Origin: an uncultured Prevotellaceae bacterium
GTDB taxonomy: Bacteria; Bacteroidota; Bacteroidia; Bacteroidales; Muribaculaceae
NCBI GenBank assembly: GCA_900317835.1
Contig: ONIL01000025.1
Coordinates: 1-59,922, forward strand
Length of the DNA stretch: 59,922 bases
Direction: 5' to 3'
The position numbers and the translations under genes are program-made. Below, piece after piece: positions 49,634-59,107 of this stretch (position 1 is its first letter; the number at the start of each line of letters is the position of its first letter). A model generated the notes under the pieces. That model worked only from the letters and a program-made list of their open reading frames with translations. It ran no database searches and had not been told where the DNA came from.

Positions 49634-51373
49634 ATGAAAAAAATGACCCTTCTGTGCCTCTTGTTGTGTGTGATACATGTCAATGCACAAGTGTTGTTCA
49701 ACGGCATGAGAGCTGCGGTTGACAATTTGACCGGTACATGGCTGCTCTGTGTCCCTAAGGCGTCCTTCGGTGCTGACTATGAGGCGGCTGTGGCCTTTGC
49801 CGACAGCGTGATGCTGTGCTACATCGACAGTGTCGCCGTGACCGACAGTTACACATTTACCAATGTTCAGCCGGGTGCGACCTATCACCTGATGGCGGTG
49901 TGTGCCAATGATACGATCAACGCCAATATCCAATTCACCTACTGGCCCGTAATCCAAATCTACGGTACCTACTCCAAGACCCCTTACCGCACGGGTACTG
50001 TGGTCATTACTCATCCCGACTCGTTGATTCAGGAAAGCATCAATTCACGTGTGCGTTGGGCAGGCAGTTCCACAGCGGGAACCGACCGCAAGAAGCACAA
50101 CTTCCACCTTAAATTCTATAATGAGGATGGGAGCAAGATGATGAAGTCTTTTTTCGGTCTTCGCAGTGATTTTCATTGGCGCTTGGATGCCGGTCAGATC
50201 GATTTCTCGCGTGTGCGCAACCGCGTGTCAAAGGATATCTGGGCCGAGTTCGCCAATCCTCCCTATTATGCTGCCTATGAATCCAAGACGCCTTACAGCT
50301 ACGTGCGCGGGGATTTTGTCGAGGTCTTTCTCAATGATGAGTATATGGGCATTTACAGCCTGAATGAGCACATGGACCGCCAGCAACTTAAACTCAAGAA
50401 ATATGATTATGAAACGCATGAGTTTCATGGCGGATTGTGGAAGCCGATGAAGTGGTCAGCGGTTACCGTGTTCGGCAGCCTCACGCCGATAACGGCTAAC
50501 CAGAAGACTTGGGACCAGTTCTACGTGAAGTATCCCAATATTGATGATGTGAACCCGACAAATTTCCAGACGCTATATAATGCTATACAGTTTGCGGTCA
50601 ATGCAACGACAACCCAGTTTCAGGACAGTGCGCAGTACTACTTTGATATTCCTGTAATGCGCGATTATTACCTGTTTACCATTCTGTTGCAGGCGCCCGA
50701 TAATATCGGCAAGAATGCTTATTATGTTTGCTATGATGTTGCTACCGACAAACGCTTGACCATGGCGGTCTGGGATCTGGACTGCACCCAGGGGCAGTAC
50801 TGGAGCAATATGGGTACCAATTACCACCATTCAAGCGTGGGTCCCGAAGAGGATTTCAGGGCCAATCATCTCATCAACCATCAAGTCTTCAGGCGTCTGT
50901 GGATAACCGATGCGAGTTTCCATGGCCTGGCTACCGAACGCTATTGGGAGTTGAGAGGCACGACATTCAACCCCGACAGCATCGTGGCGCGTTACAAGGC
51001 CTATTTTGACGAGATGAAGGCCTGTGGTGCCGACCAGCGGGAGATTACCCGTTGGAGCCGCGGCACCGACTTGGGTGGGCGAGTGCTGAATTTTGACACC
51101 GAGCTGGAGTACCTGCGTGACTGGTGGACACGCCACATCGCTTATCTTGACGAGAACGTCTTCATTCCTTATCCGTTGGGTGACGTGAACTTCGATTATC
51201 AGGTCAATATCATGGACATTTCTCGACTCATCGACTATTTGCTTGTAATGGACAGCGACAGTGAGGGCGACGTCGCCATCAATATGGTGCGAGCTGATGT
51301 GAATGAGAATCAAGTTGTTAATATAAAAGACCTGAGCCTGTTAATCGACATGGTGCTGGCCATGGATGAGTAA
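49634..51373 (+). CDS. Secreted CotH-kinase family protein with C-terminal dockerin-like domain
   Basis: This protein of about 579 residues has a signal peptide (MKKMTLLCLLLCVIHVNA) and a CotH domain (about residues 150-480). Recognised parts are FLNDEYMGIYSLNEHMDRQQ, in the ATP-site region of CotH kinases, and MAVWDLDCTQGQYW with the metal-binding Asp. The C-terminus has two calcium-loop repeats, GDVNFDYQVNIMDISRLIDY and ADVNENQVVNIKDLSLLIDM, a complete dockerin-like pair. CotH proteins phosphorylate spore-coat proteins in Bacillus; the target here is unknown. The ATG at 49634 is chosen for the signal peptide; the longer frame overlaps the DUF3109 gene. Confidence 0.88.
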   Translation: MKKMTLLCLLLCVIHVNAQVLFNGMRAAVDNLTGTWLLCVPKASFGADYEAAVAFADSVMLCYIDSVAVTDSYTFTNVQPGATYHLMAVCANDTINANIQFTYWPVIQIYGTYSKTPYRTGTVVITHPDSLIQESINSRVRWAGSSTAGTDRKKHNFHLKFYNEDGSKMMKSFFGLRSDFHWRLDAGQIDFSRVRNRVSKDIWAEFANPPYYAAYESKTPYSYVRGDFVEVFLNDEYMGIYSLNEHMDRQQLKLKKYDYETHEFHGGLWKPMKWSAVTVFGSLTPITANQKTWDQFYVKYPNIDDVNPTNFQTLYNAIQFAVNATTTQFQDSAQYYFDIPVMRDYYLFTILLQAPDNIGKNAYYVCYDVATDKRLTMAVWDLDCTQGQYWSNMGTNYHHSSVGPEEDFRANHLINHQVFRRLWITDASFHGLATERYWELRGTTFNPDSIVARYKAYFDEMKACGADQREITRWSRGTDLGGRVLNFDTELEYLRDWWTRHIAYLDENVFIPYPLGDVNFDYQVNIMDISRLIDYLLVMDSDSEGDVAINMVRADVNENQVVNIKDLSLLIDMVLAMDE

Positions 51374-51442
51374 AATGGACTGAAAAAAGACAGTTGAAGA
51401 AAAAAACTGCAAGATTTTTATTGCCAGGTCATAAAATTATAC

Positions 51443-51450
51443 TACCTTTG
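51443..51450 (+). promoter_or_regulatory. Bacteroidetes -7 element for rplS
   Basis: TACCTTTG lies 84 bases before the rplS ATG, giving a leader of about 78 bases. Confidence 0.65.
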
Positions 51451-51534
51451 CCCCGCTTTTCGTAATCTCTGACAAGAAAACGTGTGGCTTGTGTATATTG
51501 CGAAGTGATTATTAACGAATTAAAAGATACAACA

Positions 51535-51900
51535 ATGGACTTGATTAAAGTTGCAGAACAAGCATTTGCTACAAACAAGCAGCACCCGCAGTTTTTCCCG
51601 GGTGACACAATCACGGTAGCATACCGCATCAAGGAGGGTAACAAGGAGCGTATCCAGATGTACCGTGGTGTGGTAATTAAGATCAATGGCGAGGGTGAGA
51701 AGAAGCGTTTCACCGTGCGCAAGATCAGTGACAACATCGGCGTTGAGCGTATTTTCCCGCTCGAGTCTCCGTTTATCGACAGCATCACCATCAACAAGCA
51801 TGGTAAGGTTCGTCGCGCCAAGCTGTATTACCTGCGTGGTCTCACCGGTAAGAAGGCTCGCATCAAGGAGCGTCGCATCATCAAGAAGGAGGAGGCATAA
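51535..51900 (+). CDS. rplS: Ribosomal protein bL19
   Basis: This 121-residue protein is bL19, at the interface between ribosomal subunits. It has [40 protein letters not shown] and a basic C-terminus ([17 protein letters not shown]). The ATG at 51535 gives the usual N-terminus [12 protein letters not shown] terminator follows, so it is monocistronic here rather than in the trmD operon seen in many bacteria. Confidence 0.97.
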   Translation: MDLIKVAEQAFATNKQHPQFFPGDTITVAYRIKEGNKERIQMYRGVVIKINGEGEKKRFTVRKISDNIGVERIFPLESPFIDSITINKHGKVRRAKLYYLRGLTGKKARIKERRIIKKEEA

Positions 51901-51921
51901 GCATCCCCTTAGTGATAAAAT

Positions 51922-51959
51922 AGAGGACCGAAGCACACAAGCTCCGGTCCTTATTTTTT
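51922..51959 (+). terminator. Terminator of rplS
   Basis: AGGACCG (51924-51930) and CGGTCCT (51945-51951) form a stem, followed by TATTTTTTC. Confidence 0.85.
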
Positions 51960-51972
51960 CTCTTTTCACTTC

Positions 51973-52296
51973 ATGCAAACCGATAGTAACAACAATGGTC
52001 GCTGGCAGGATGGGTTCAAGCTCGTCTTGACACGCGTCAAGCTGTGGCTCAGTCGTTTGTCATTCCGCACAGGGGTCGTTGTGCTTGCCTTGTGTGTGCC
52101 GTGTTACATCTTCTCGTTTGCCCAAATGGCACTTCCCATCAGCACTAAGGCCAAGGGCATTCTCTGGTTTGTCTTTTTCGGTCTGGCCAAGACCTTCCAG
52201 TACGGCGGTCTTACTATCCTTGGCGTTGAGGGATGGAAACGGCTGAAAGCGAAATTCTCAAAGAACAAATCATCTGTCCAAAAAAACGAGGATTGA
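51973..52296 (+). CDS. Small membrane protein of unknown function
   Basis: This 107-residue protein has two hydrophobic segments (GVVVLALCVPCYIFSFAQMA, about 34-53, and KGILWFVFFGLAKTFQYGG-like, about 61-80) and basic, polar ends. No family is recognised. It begins 13 bases after the rplS terminator and ends 9 bases before the stop of the convergent typA. Read-through from rplS could express it. Confidence 0.65.
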   Translation: MQTDSNNNGRWQDGFKLVLTRVKLWLSRLSFRTGVVVLALCVPCYIFSFAQMALPISTKAKGILWFVFFGLAKTFQYGGLTILGVEGWKRLKAKFSKNKSSVQKNED

Positions 52297-52304
52297 TCAA
52301 GTGA

Positions 52305-54122
52305 TCAGTCCTCGTCCTGTCCGTTAGCCTTAGCGATGCGCTTGCGCTCGAGCTCGTCAAGGACAATCTTGCGCATGCGGATGTGGTTGGGTGTGATTTC
52401 CACATACTCGTCAGCCTTGATGTATTCCAGAGCCTCCTCTAGACTGAAGACGATGGGCGGAACGATCTTTACCTTGTCGTCGGCACCGCTGGCACGCATG
52501 TTGGTCAGCTTCTTGGACTTGGTGACGTTGATGACTAGGTCTTTCTCCTTGGTGTGTTCTCCCACGACCTGGCCGCCGTAAACCTCTTCCTGAGGGAAGA
52601 TGAAGAAGCGTCCGCGATCCTGCAGCTTGTCGATGGCGTAGGCATAGGCCGTGCCACCTTCCATGGCGACAAGTGATCCGTTGGTGCGGCGGGCGATCTC
52701 TCCCTTCCACGGCTCGTAGGCCAGGAAGCGGTGTGACATGATGGCCTCGCCTGCGCTGGCGGTAAGCACGTTGGTGCGCAATCCGATGATGCCGCGTGAC
52801 GGTATCTTGAATTGCAGGTGGATGCGGTCGTTTTGGGTTTCCATCATGGTCATTTCGCCCTTGCGGCGGGTGACCATGTCAATCATCTTGCTGGAATATT
52901 CTTCGGGGACATTGATGCTCAGTTCCTCAATGGGCTCGCACTTCACGCCGTCGATATGCTTGATGATGACCTGCGGCTGGCCCACTTGGAGCTCGTAGCC
53001 CTCGCGGCGCATCTCCTCGATGAGCACCGACAGATGCAACACACCGCGGCCGAACACGTTCCACGCATCCTCGTTCTCGGTGCGCTCAACGCGCAAGGCC
53101 AGGTTCTTGTCAAGTTCACGTTGCAGGCGGTCCCATATGTGGCGTGAGGTTACATACTTGCCGTCCTTGCCGAAGAAAGGCGAGTCGTTGATGCAGAAGC
53201 GCATCGACATCGTCGGCTCATCAATAGCGATGCGGGGCAGAGCCTTGGGGTTAGCGGGCAATGTAACGGTATCGCCAATCTCAAAGCCCTCAAGGCCGAT
53301 GATGGCGCAGATGTCACCGCTGCTCACGCTCTCGACGTGCTTTTGTCCCATGCCCTCAAAGGTGCGCAGCTCCTTAATCTTTTGTTTGACAACCTCGCCA
53401 TCGCGCTTGCACAGGGCGACTTCCATACCGTCCTTCAGCGTGCCACGGTGCACTCGGCCCACGGCAATGCGACCCACATAGCTGCTGTAGTCTAGCGACG
53501 TGATGAGCATCTGGGCGTCACCCTCAATCATTTGGGGTTCAGGGATGTACTTAATGATGGCGTCGAGAACGGCGGTGATGTTGTCGGTGGGTTGTTGCCA
53601 GTCGTCGCTCATCCATCCTTCCTTGGCCGAGCCGAAGATGGTGGGGAAATCCAACTGGTCCTCGGTAGCGTCAAGGTTGCACATCAGGTCGAAAACCATC
53701 TCCTGCACCTCATCGGGGCGGCAGTTGGGCTTATCCACCTTGTTGATGACAACAATGGGCTTGAGTCCGAGCTGTAAGGCCTTCTGCAACACAAAACGGG
53801 TCTGAGGCATCGGACCCTCAAAGGCATCCACGAGCAGCAGGCAACCGTCAGCCATGTTGAGCACGCGCTCAACCTCGCCGCCGAAGTCGCTGTGCCCCGG
53901 GGTGTCGATGATATTGATTTTGTAGCCGTTATAGGAGATAGAGACATTCTTTGACAGGATGGTAATGCCACGCTCGCGCTCCAAGTCATTGCTGTCCAGG
54001 ATCTGCGTGCCCATGTTTTGGTTGTCGCGGAAGAGGTTACCTGCCGCCAACATCTTATCTACCAGAGTCGTCTTGCCATGATCGACATGCGCGATAATGG
54101 CCACATTGCGGATGTTTTGCAT
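52305..54122 (-). CDS. typA: Translational GTPase TypA/BipA
   Basis: This 605-residue ribosome-binding GTPase acts in 50S assembly under stress and low temperature. It has [18 protein letters not shown] (G1), RERGITI (G2), [16 protein letters not shown] (G3), [13 protein letters not shown] (G4), and the TypA-specific C-terminal [20 protein letters not shown]. Length is normal. Promoter element at 54145-54152. Confidence 0.97.
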   Translation of the reverse strand: MQNIRNVAIIAHVDHGKTTLVDKMLAAGNLFRDNQNMGTQILDSNDLERERGITILSKNVSISYNGYKINIIDTPGHSDFGGEVERVLNMADGCLLLVDAFEGPMPQTRFVLQKALQLGLKPIVVINKVDKPNCRPDEVQEMVFDLMCNLDATEDQLDFPTIFGSAKEGWMSDDWQQPTDNITAVLDAIIKYIPEPQMIEGDAQMLITSLDYSSYVGRIAVGRVHRGTLKDGMEVALCKRDGEVVKQKIKELRTFEGMGQKHVESVSSGDICAIIGLEGFEIGDTVTLPANPKALPRIAIDEPTMSMRFCINDSPFFGKDGKYVTSRHIWDRLQRELDKNLALRVERTENEDAWNVFGRGVLHLSVLIEEMRREGYELQVGQPQVIIKHIDGVKCEPIEELSINVPEEYSSKMIDMVTRRKGEMTMMETQNDRIHLQFKIPSRGIIGLRTNVLTASAGEAIMSHRFLAYEPWKGEIARRTNGSLVAMEGGTAYAYAIDKLQDRGRFFIFPQEEVYGGQVVGEHTKEKDLVINVTKSKKLTNMRASGADDKVKIVPPIVFSLEEALEYIKADEYVEITPNHIRMRKIVLDELERKRIAKANGQDED

Positions 54123-54144
54123 ATTGCCTTATTAATTTTGGCTG

Positions 54145-54152
54145 CAAAATTA
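54145..54152 (-). promoter_or_regulatory. Bacteroidetes -7 element for typA
   Basis: TAATTTTG on the minus strand, 22 bases before the ATG at 54122. Confidence 0.6.
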
Positions 54153-54230
54153 CTGCAAGTTGACTGAAATGCCAAATTTTATTGGTCATTTCCTGATTGC
54201 TGCCCGATTTAGGCGTCTGTATATAATTAA

Positions 54231-54260
54231 TAAAGGCAGCCTGTCATGAAGCTGCCTTTA
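54231..54260 (-). terminator. Terminator of the alpha-glucan operon
   Basis: AAAGGCAGC (54232-54240) and GCTGCCTTT (54251-54259) form a perfect 9-bp stem, followed on the minus strand by ATTAATTAT. It lies 24 bases after the GH57 stop. The T-tract is weak. Confidence 0.75.
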
Positions 54261-54283
54261 CATGTGTATTAGGGGACTCTCTC

Positions 54284-55753
54284 TTATTTTGCCTTTTTGT
54301 TCGCCGGTTTTTTTGTTGCTGCCTTTTTAGCTGCCGGCTTTTTGGCGGGAGCCTTCTTTTTCTTGGGAGCGGCGGGTTTCTTCTCTTCCTCCTTCTTGAG
54401 CTCAGGTGCCTCTACAGCGGGAGCCTCATCGATGGGAAAATCGCCCGTGGTGTCCTGGACAATGTTGTTGCGCATCATCTCCACTTCGCGGTGCAGTTTC
54501 TCGATTTCCTGCTCCTGATTGCGGATGGTGAGCAGCAACGAGTTCAGCTCCTCGTTGTCGATGCTGGCCGGATACTGCTCCTCGACACGCGTCATGAAGT
54601 CACTCAGCACGTTCATGTAGTTGGTGAATGCCGTGTAAGGTGAGTCGTAGGGGCTGTAATGACTGTGTACCGAGCCGTCATCATTGTGCTTGGTGGACAT
54701 GTAGAAGAAGTGGTCGCTGGCTTGCAAGTAGTTCCAGTCCAGCTTGATGCGGCGGTCGGTGCACAGGCGCACGCGCTCACCGATGGAATAGAGCTTCCTC
54801 GCAGCCTCCTGTTGCAAGGTGTTACCCAACCATGCACTCGTGTCGCGTGCCTCGTCGGTCCATGACATGGGGTAGGGAACTGCTAGCTCGGCAACGGGTT
54901 TGAACTTGGAAACCACCTCGCTCGGGGTCCAGAACTGGATATCATTCTCGGCTGCAAATCGCGGCAGGGCCTTCATGAACTCAAAGATACCGCTTTCGCG
55001 GGGTTGCAATTCACCGAAGGCGTCGTAGTTCATGAAAAGGTTCACCAACTGCTCCTCTTGGGGCAGCTCGTTGATCCAGTTGATGTACTTGTCGGCCGTC
55101 AGGGGATAGGAGGCCCACTCGGGGTTGCTGAAGCGGAAGGAGATGTCATCGCTCAGCTTGCCGTTCTTCAACAACAACTTAAGCTTGGGTGCCGAAGCGC
55201 TGCTGTACAGGAAGTTGGGCGATCGCCAGCCCAGCACATGCTTAGCATCGGCTGTGATGGCGGCCTTGAAGCCCATGCCATAGACCATCGATGCAATGTC
55301 GTCGTCATATATGAGCTCGGTGTTACGGAACACCTTGGGTTTCTGACCGAAAAGTTGTTGGATTTTGCTATCGTGGGCTTTCACCTGAGCTTCGAATTCA
55401 ACAGGATCGTACAGTGACGACAGGCTGTGTGCATAGGTCTCGCTCAGGAACTCGACGCAACCGGTTTGGGCCAGTTCTTTCATCGAGTCGATGAACTCGG
55501 GAACATATTGCTCCAACTGCTCCAGGGCAGTGCCACTGATGGAGAAAGCCACCTTGAACTTCTTGCCGTTCTCGCGAATCATGTCGAGCAGCATCTGGTT
55601 GGCGGGCAGGTAGGAACGCTGCGCGATGCGCGTGATGATGTCGTCGTCGGCAAAGTCATCATAATAGTAGTGGTCGTTGCCGATATCGAAGAAGCGGTAA
55701 TGCTTCAAGCGGAATGGCTGATGAATTTGGAAATAAAAACAAATCGCTCTCAT
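54284..55753 (-). CDS. GH57-family alpha-amylase-like enzyme
   Basis: This 489-residue cytoplasmic protein is a glycoside hydrolase family 57 enzyme, starting RAICFYFQIHQPFRLKHYRF with the GH57 HQP motif, and with FLSETYAHSLSSLYDPVEFE and FRNTELIYDDDIASMVYGMG; Glu in FRNTELIY fits the nucleophile position. The family acts on alpha-glucans as amylase or transferase. The catalytic part ends near residue 430; the rest is a low-complexity tail rich in Lys, Ala and Pro (KKKKAPAKKPAAKKAATKKP). It is the last gene of the operon with GT4 and the debranching enzyme, an arrangement I recall from Bacteroides. Confidence 0.9.
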   Translation of the reverse strand: MRAICFYFQIHQPFRLKHYRFFDIGNDHYYYDDFADDDIITRIAQRSYLPANQMLLDMIRENGKKFKVAFSISGTALEQLEQYVPEFIDSMKELAQTGCVEFLSETYAHSLSSLYDPVEFEAQVKAHDSKIQQLFGQKPKVFRNTELIYDDDIASMVYGMGFKAAITADAKHVLGWRSPNFLYSSASAPKLKLLLKNGKLSDDISFRFSNPEWASYPLTADKYINWINELPQEEQLVNLFMNYDAFGELQPRESGIFEFMKALPRFAAENDIQFWTPSEVVSKFKPVAELAVPYPMSWTDEARDTSAWLGNTLQQEAARKLYSIGERVRLCTDRRIKLDWNYLQASDHFFYMSTKHNDDGSVHSHYSPYDSPYTAFTNYMNVLSDFMTRVEEQYPASIDNEELNSLLLTIRNQEQEIEKLHREVEMMRNNIVQDTTGDFPIDEAPAVEAPELKKEEEKKPAAPKKKKAPAKKPAAKKAATKKPANKKAK

Positions 55754-55801
55754 ATGTTTTGGTTTTTAGTTTTTAGTCCTTAGTTGTTAGTTGAATTTTT
55801 C

Positions 55802-57064
55802 TTAGCGGTTAATCAGGTTGCGGTAGATGTTGATGACCTTGGCACCGGCCTTGTCCCAGGTGATCTGGTTGACCTCGGCAAGGCCCTGCTCACGCAACTC
55901 GTTGAACATCGCGGGATACTTGATGATACTATAGATGGCATCGGCCATGGCGTTGATGTCCCAATAGTCGGTCTTGATGACATTATCAAGAATCTCGGCA
56001 CAGCCGCTCTGCTTGCTGATGATCGACGGCACGCCCATCTGCATCGCCTCGAGCGGAGAGATACCGAAAGGCTCGCTCACCGATGGCATGATATATACGT
56101 CGCTGGCTGCCAGCATCTCATACACCTGCTTGCCCTTGAGGAAGCCGGTGAAGTGGAAGCGGTCGGCGATGCCGCGTTTAGCGGCCAATCGGATCATCTT
56201 GTCCATCATGTCACCGCTACCGGCCATGACAAACTGAGCGTTATTGACCTTGTGCAGCACTTGTGCAGCGGCTTCGACAAAGTATTCGGGGCCTTTCTGC
56301 ATCGTGATGCGGCCCAGGAAGGTGATGACTTTGCTCGTCTTGCCCGGAGGAGCCTCCAGGTTGAGCAGTTCTTCGTTCAAGGGTTCCACGGCGTTGTGCA
56401 CCGTCGTCACCTTGTCGGGGCTGATGCCGTATTTCTCGATGACCGTGCGACGCGTCAGGTTGCTCACGGTGATGATGTGGTCGGCATGGTTCATGCCGTC
56501 CTTCTCGATGCTGAAGACCGTGGGGTTGACGTTGCCGCGGGAGCGGTCAAAGTCGGTGGCGTGAACGTGGATGACCAGGGGCTTTCCCGTCACCTGCTTG
56601 GCATGGATGCCTGCAGGATAGGTGAGCCAGTCATGGCTATGGATGATGTCACATTCCACTGTTCGGGCAATAACACCTGCCACGATGCTGTAGTTGTTGA
56701 TTTCCTCGAGCAGGTTCTCGGGGTAGCGACCCGAGAACTCGATGCATCCCAGGTCGTTGGTGCTCATGTAGTTGAAGTCGCCGTAGATGTGGTCACGCAG
56801 GTTGAAGTACATCTGTGGATCCATCACATTGCCGATGCGGCTCTGCACATAGTCCCAGTTCACATCGCGCCACGCAACAGGAGCGCAGTTAGCGCCGATG
56901 ATATTGGCAAAATCCTTGGGCTCGTCACCCCAGGGTTTGGGGATGACAAAGGTGATGTCCATGTCACCGTTTTGCCACATGCCCTTGGTGAGTCCGTAAC
57001 TTGCTGTTCCCAGTCCTCCCAGGATGTGAGGCGGAAATTCCCAGCCAAACATTAATGCTTTCAT
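55802..57064 (-). CDS. GT4-family glycosyltransferase (glycogen synthase-like)
   Basis: This 420-residue GT-B enzyme begins MKALMFGWEFPPHILGGLGT, the glycogen/starch synthase-like donor loop (KxGGLG-type). It also has DIIHSHDWLTYPAGI, FLGRITMQKGPEYFVEAA and MPSVSEPFGISPLEAMQMG, the GT4 nucleotide-sugar signature. It probably extends alpha-glucan from a nucleotide glucose. The start at 57064 is chosen because the longer frame would run into the debranching enzyme gene. It lies 25 bases after that gene and 48 before GH57. Confidence 0.92.
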   Translation of the reverse strand: MKALMFGWEFPPHILGGLGTASYGLTKGMWQNGDMDITFVIPKPWGDEPKDFANIIGANCAPVAWRDVNWDYVQSRIGNVMDPQMYFNLRDHIYGDFNYMSTNDLGCIEFSGRYPENLLEEINNYSIVAGVIARTVECDIIHSHDWLTYPAGIHAKQVTGKPLVIHVHATDFDRSRGNVNPTVFSIEKDGMNHADHIITVSNLTRRTVIEKYGISPDKVTTVHNAVEPLNEELLNLEAPPGKTSKVITFLGRITMQKGPEYFVEAAAQVLHKVNNAQFVMAGSGDMMDKMIRLAAKRGIADRFHFTGFLKGKQVYEMLAASDVYIMPSVSEPFGISPLEAMQMGVPSIISKQSGCAEILDNVIKTDYWDINAMADAIYSIIKYPAMFNELREQGLAEVNQITWDKAGAKVINIYRNLINR

Positions 57065-57089
57065 ATCTCTTGTTTCCTCCTCTTTTTGG

Positions 57090-59048
57090 TTATTCATCAA
57101 TAATGTGCAGGTTCTTGAAGGTGCGCAGCACGCGCAGGATGCCACCCACATTGGGGGCAAAGCTCACGGCACCACGGCCAATGAACGGCGGGTTGCCGTC
57201 GTAGAGCTCACTCAGCGAACCGATGCATCCCTCCTTCATCTCATCCTCGAAGCCAATCATCATCCTCTCGATGAACGAAATGCTGTTCAGGCCAAAGACG
57301 CGGATGTATGCCTTGCTGTAGAAGTCCATCAGCCAGGGACGTGCGCTGCCGGCATAGTAGGCCGTCTGGCGCTCCTCAGGGGTGCCTAAGTACCAGGGTA
57401 TGTAGCCATAGCTGTTGGGGCTGAGGGTGCGCAGACCCTTGGGCGTCAACAGTTCGCGGGTGGTGATGTCGAGCACGCGTTTGCGTTGGCGGCGGTCAAG
57501 CGGGCTGTAGTCGGTGGCAGCCGCAATGATCATGTTAGGCCGCACGCTCAGGTCGGTATAACTGCCGTTCACGTAGTCATAGAGGTAACCGTAGTCGGTC
57601 ATGAACGTCTCGATGAAGGCTGGTTTGCACTTATCGGCAATCTCGTTGCAACGAGCGACAAATTCCTTCTCTTCCTCGCGCTCGCCGAAGAGTTCCTCAA
57701 CGGCGAACCTGAGGGCATTGTACCACAAGGCATTGAACTCGACCAGATAGCCCGTGCGCGGAATCAGTGGCGTGCCATCAGGGTGGGTGCTGTTCATCCA
57801 CGAGACGGGACGCTTGGTGCCGTCGGTAGCAATCAGGCCGTTGGGATCAAGCTTGAGGTTAGGATGACGGCCGTCGGCAATGAAGTTGATGATGTCCTTG
57901 ACCAGCTGGCCGTAACGTTCACGGGCAGCATCGGCATTGAGGTCGTGTGCATAGCGCTGCACGGCCCAAATGGCCCAGAGGGGCACATCGGGCAGCTCCA
58001 GTCCCACGAGATGCTTGTCGAGGATGCCTTCACGCATCCAGTCGTTCAACGCACGCTGGGCAGTATCCATAATCAACTCGAAATCCTGACGGTGATGTAC
58101 CGACAGCGTGCAGCCCGGCAGAGCTATGAACTCGTCGCGGGCACGGATTTTGAACCAGGGATAGCCTGCCAGTAGGTAATGGCCCTCCTTGTTGGTGATA
58201 TAGAACTGCTTGGCACTGTTCTTCATGCAGTTATAGAAACTCGTGCGGGGCGTGCGGGGCTTGATTTCGTCCTCATACATCCTGGTCAGTGTGCGGGTGT
58301 TCACTTCCTCTACACCTGCCGAGAAGATGAGTGGCTCGCCCTTCTTGATCTCGACCTCAAAGTAGCCAGGAACATACAGGTCCTCGCTGTAGGGGATGCC
58401 ACGCTCCTGGTCCTTGGTGTATTCTATATTCTTGTACCAGTGCGGGTCAAAGACAAATTTGGGTTTGTGGTTCATCTGCATGTACAGGGTGGGATAGCCA
58501 TTATACATGCAGGTAGCGATGCCGTTGGAAACTTCCTGGTAGTCGCGGCTGGCAACAGCGTTCTCGACACACAGGTCGTTAGCATTACGGAAGGCCAAGA
58601 ACGGCCTGAATTGCAGCGTCGTGGCTGAATGGGCATCCACCAGCGTATAGCGGATGAGAATGCGGTTCTCGTGAGTGATGAAGATCTTTTCCTTCTTGAG
58701 AATCACGCCACCCACACGGTAGGTCGTGGTGGGAACACGTTCGCAGTCATACTCGCGGATGTACTTGTGGCCGTTAGGGCTGTAAATGTCACCCTTGTAG
58801 CGGTGCAGGCCCAGGTTGAACGGTGCACCATGCTGGATAACCGTCTCGTCGAGCGTTGACAGCAACACGTGGTTGTTGTCATCGAGCTCAGGAACCGGAA
58901 TGACCAGCAGGCCGTGCTGCTTGCGGGTATTGCATCCCACGATGGTGGTGCAATGGTAGGCACCCGACTGGTTGGTGCGCAGCATCTCCTTGGGCAGCGA
59001 CTGCTGCAAGTTGATCATTAGGTTTTTATCAAATTTCAGGTAACTCAT
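57090..59048 (-). CDS. Glycogen debranching enzyme
   Basis: This 652-residue protein is a bacterial-type glycogen debranching enzyme (amylo-alpha-1,6-glucosidase, GH133-like). The N-terminal domain has SGAYHCTTIVGCNTRKQHGL; the C-terminal (alpha/alpha)6 domain has AGYPWFKIRARDEFIALPG, TGYLVEFNALWYNALRF and a GLRTLSPNSYGYIPWYLG region. It hydrolyses branch points in stored alpha-glucan in the cytoplasm. It is the first clearly glucan gene of the minus-strand operon. Confidence 0.94.
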   Translation of the reverse strand: MSYLKFDKNLMINLQQSLPKEMLRTNQSGAYHCTTIVGCNTRKQHGLLVIPVPELDDNNHVLLSTLDETVIQHGAPFNLGLHRYKGDIYSPNGHKYIREYDCERVPTTTYRVGGVILKKEKIFITHENRILIRYTLVDAHSATTLQFRPFLAFRNANDLCVENAVASRDYQEVSNGIATCMYNGYPTLYMQMNHKPKFVFDPHWYKNIEYTKDQERGIPYSEDLYVPGYFEVEIKKGEPLIFSAGVEEVNTRTLTRMYEDEIKPRTPRTSFYNCMKNSAKQFYITNKEGHYLLAGYPWFKIRARDEFIALPGCTLSVHHRQDFELIMDTAQRALNDWMREGILDKHLVGLELPDVPLWAIWAVQRYAHDLNADAARERYGQLVKDIINFIADGRHPNLKLDPNGLIATDGTKRPVSWMNSTHPDGTPLIPRTGYLVEFNALWYNALRFAVEELFGEREEEKEFVARCNEIADKCKPAFIETFMTDYGYLYDYVNGSYTDLSVRPNMIIAAATDYSPLDRRQRKRVLDITTRELLTPKGLRTLSPNSYGYIPWYLGTPEERQTAYYAGSARPWLMDFYSKAYIRVFGLNSISFIERMMIGFEDEMKEGCIGSLSELYDGNPPFIGRGAVSFAPNVGGILRVLRTFKNLHIIDE

Positions 59049-59107
59049 TATTACTATATTATTTTGGTTGGATTGTTTTAAATATTCTTTTCGGTTTTTG
59101 ATTAGAT

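Noticed and set aside
41473-51373. A cellulosome, from the dockerin-like repeats
   Set aside because: No cohesin or scaffoldin gene is visible, and single dockerin-like loops are common in exported Bacteroidales proteins.
55784-57055. 423-codon open frame antisense to the GT4 glycosyltransferase
   Set aside because: It is the complement of a well-supported glycosyltransferase and encodes a Val/Asp/His-rich sequence typical of antisense reading of GC-rich genes.
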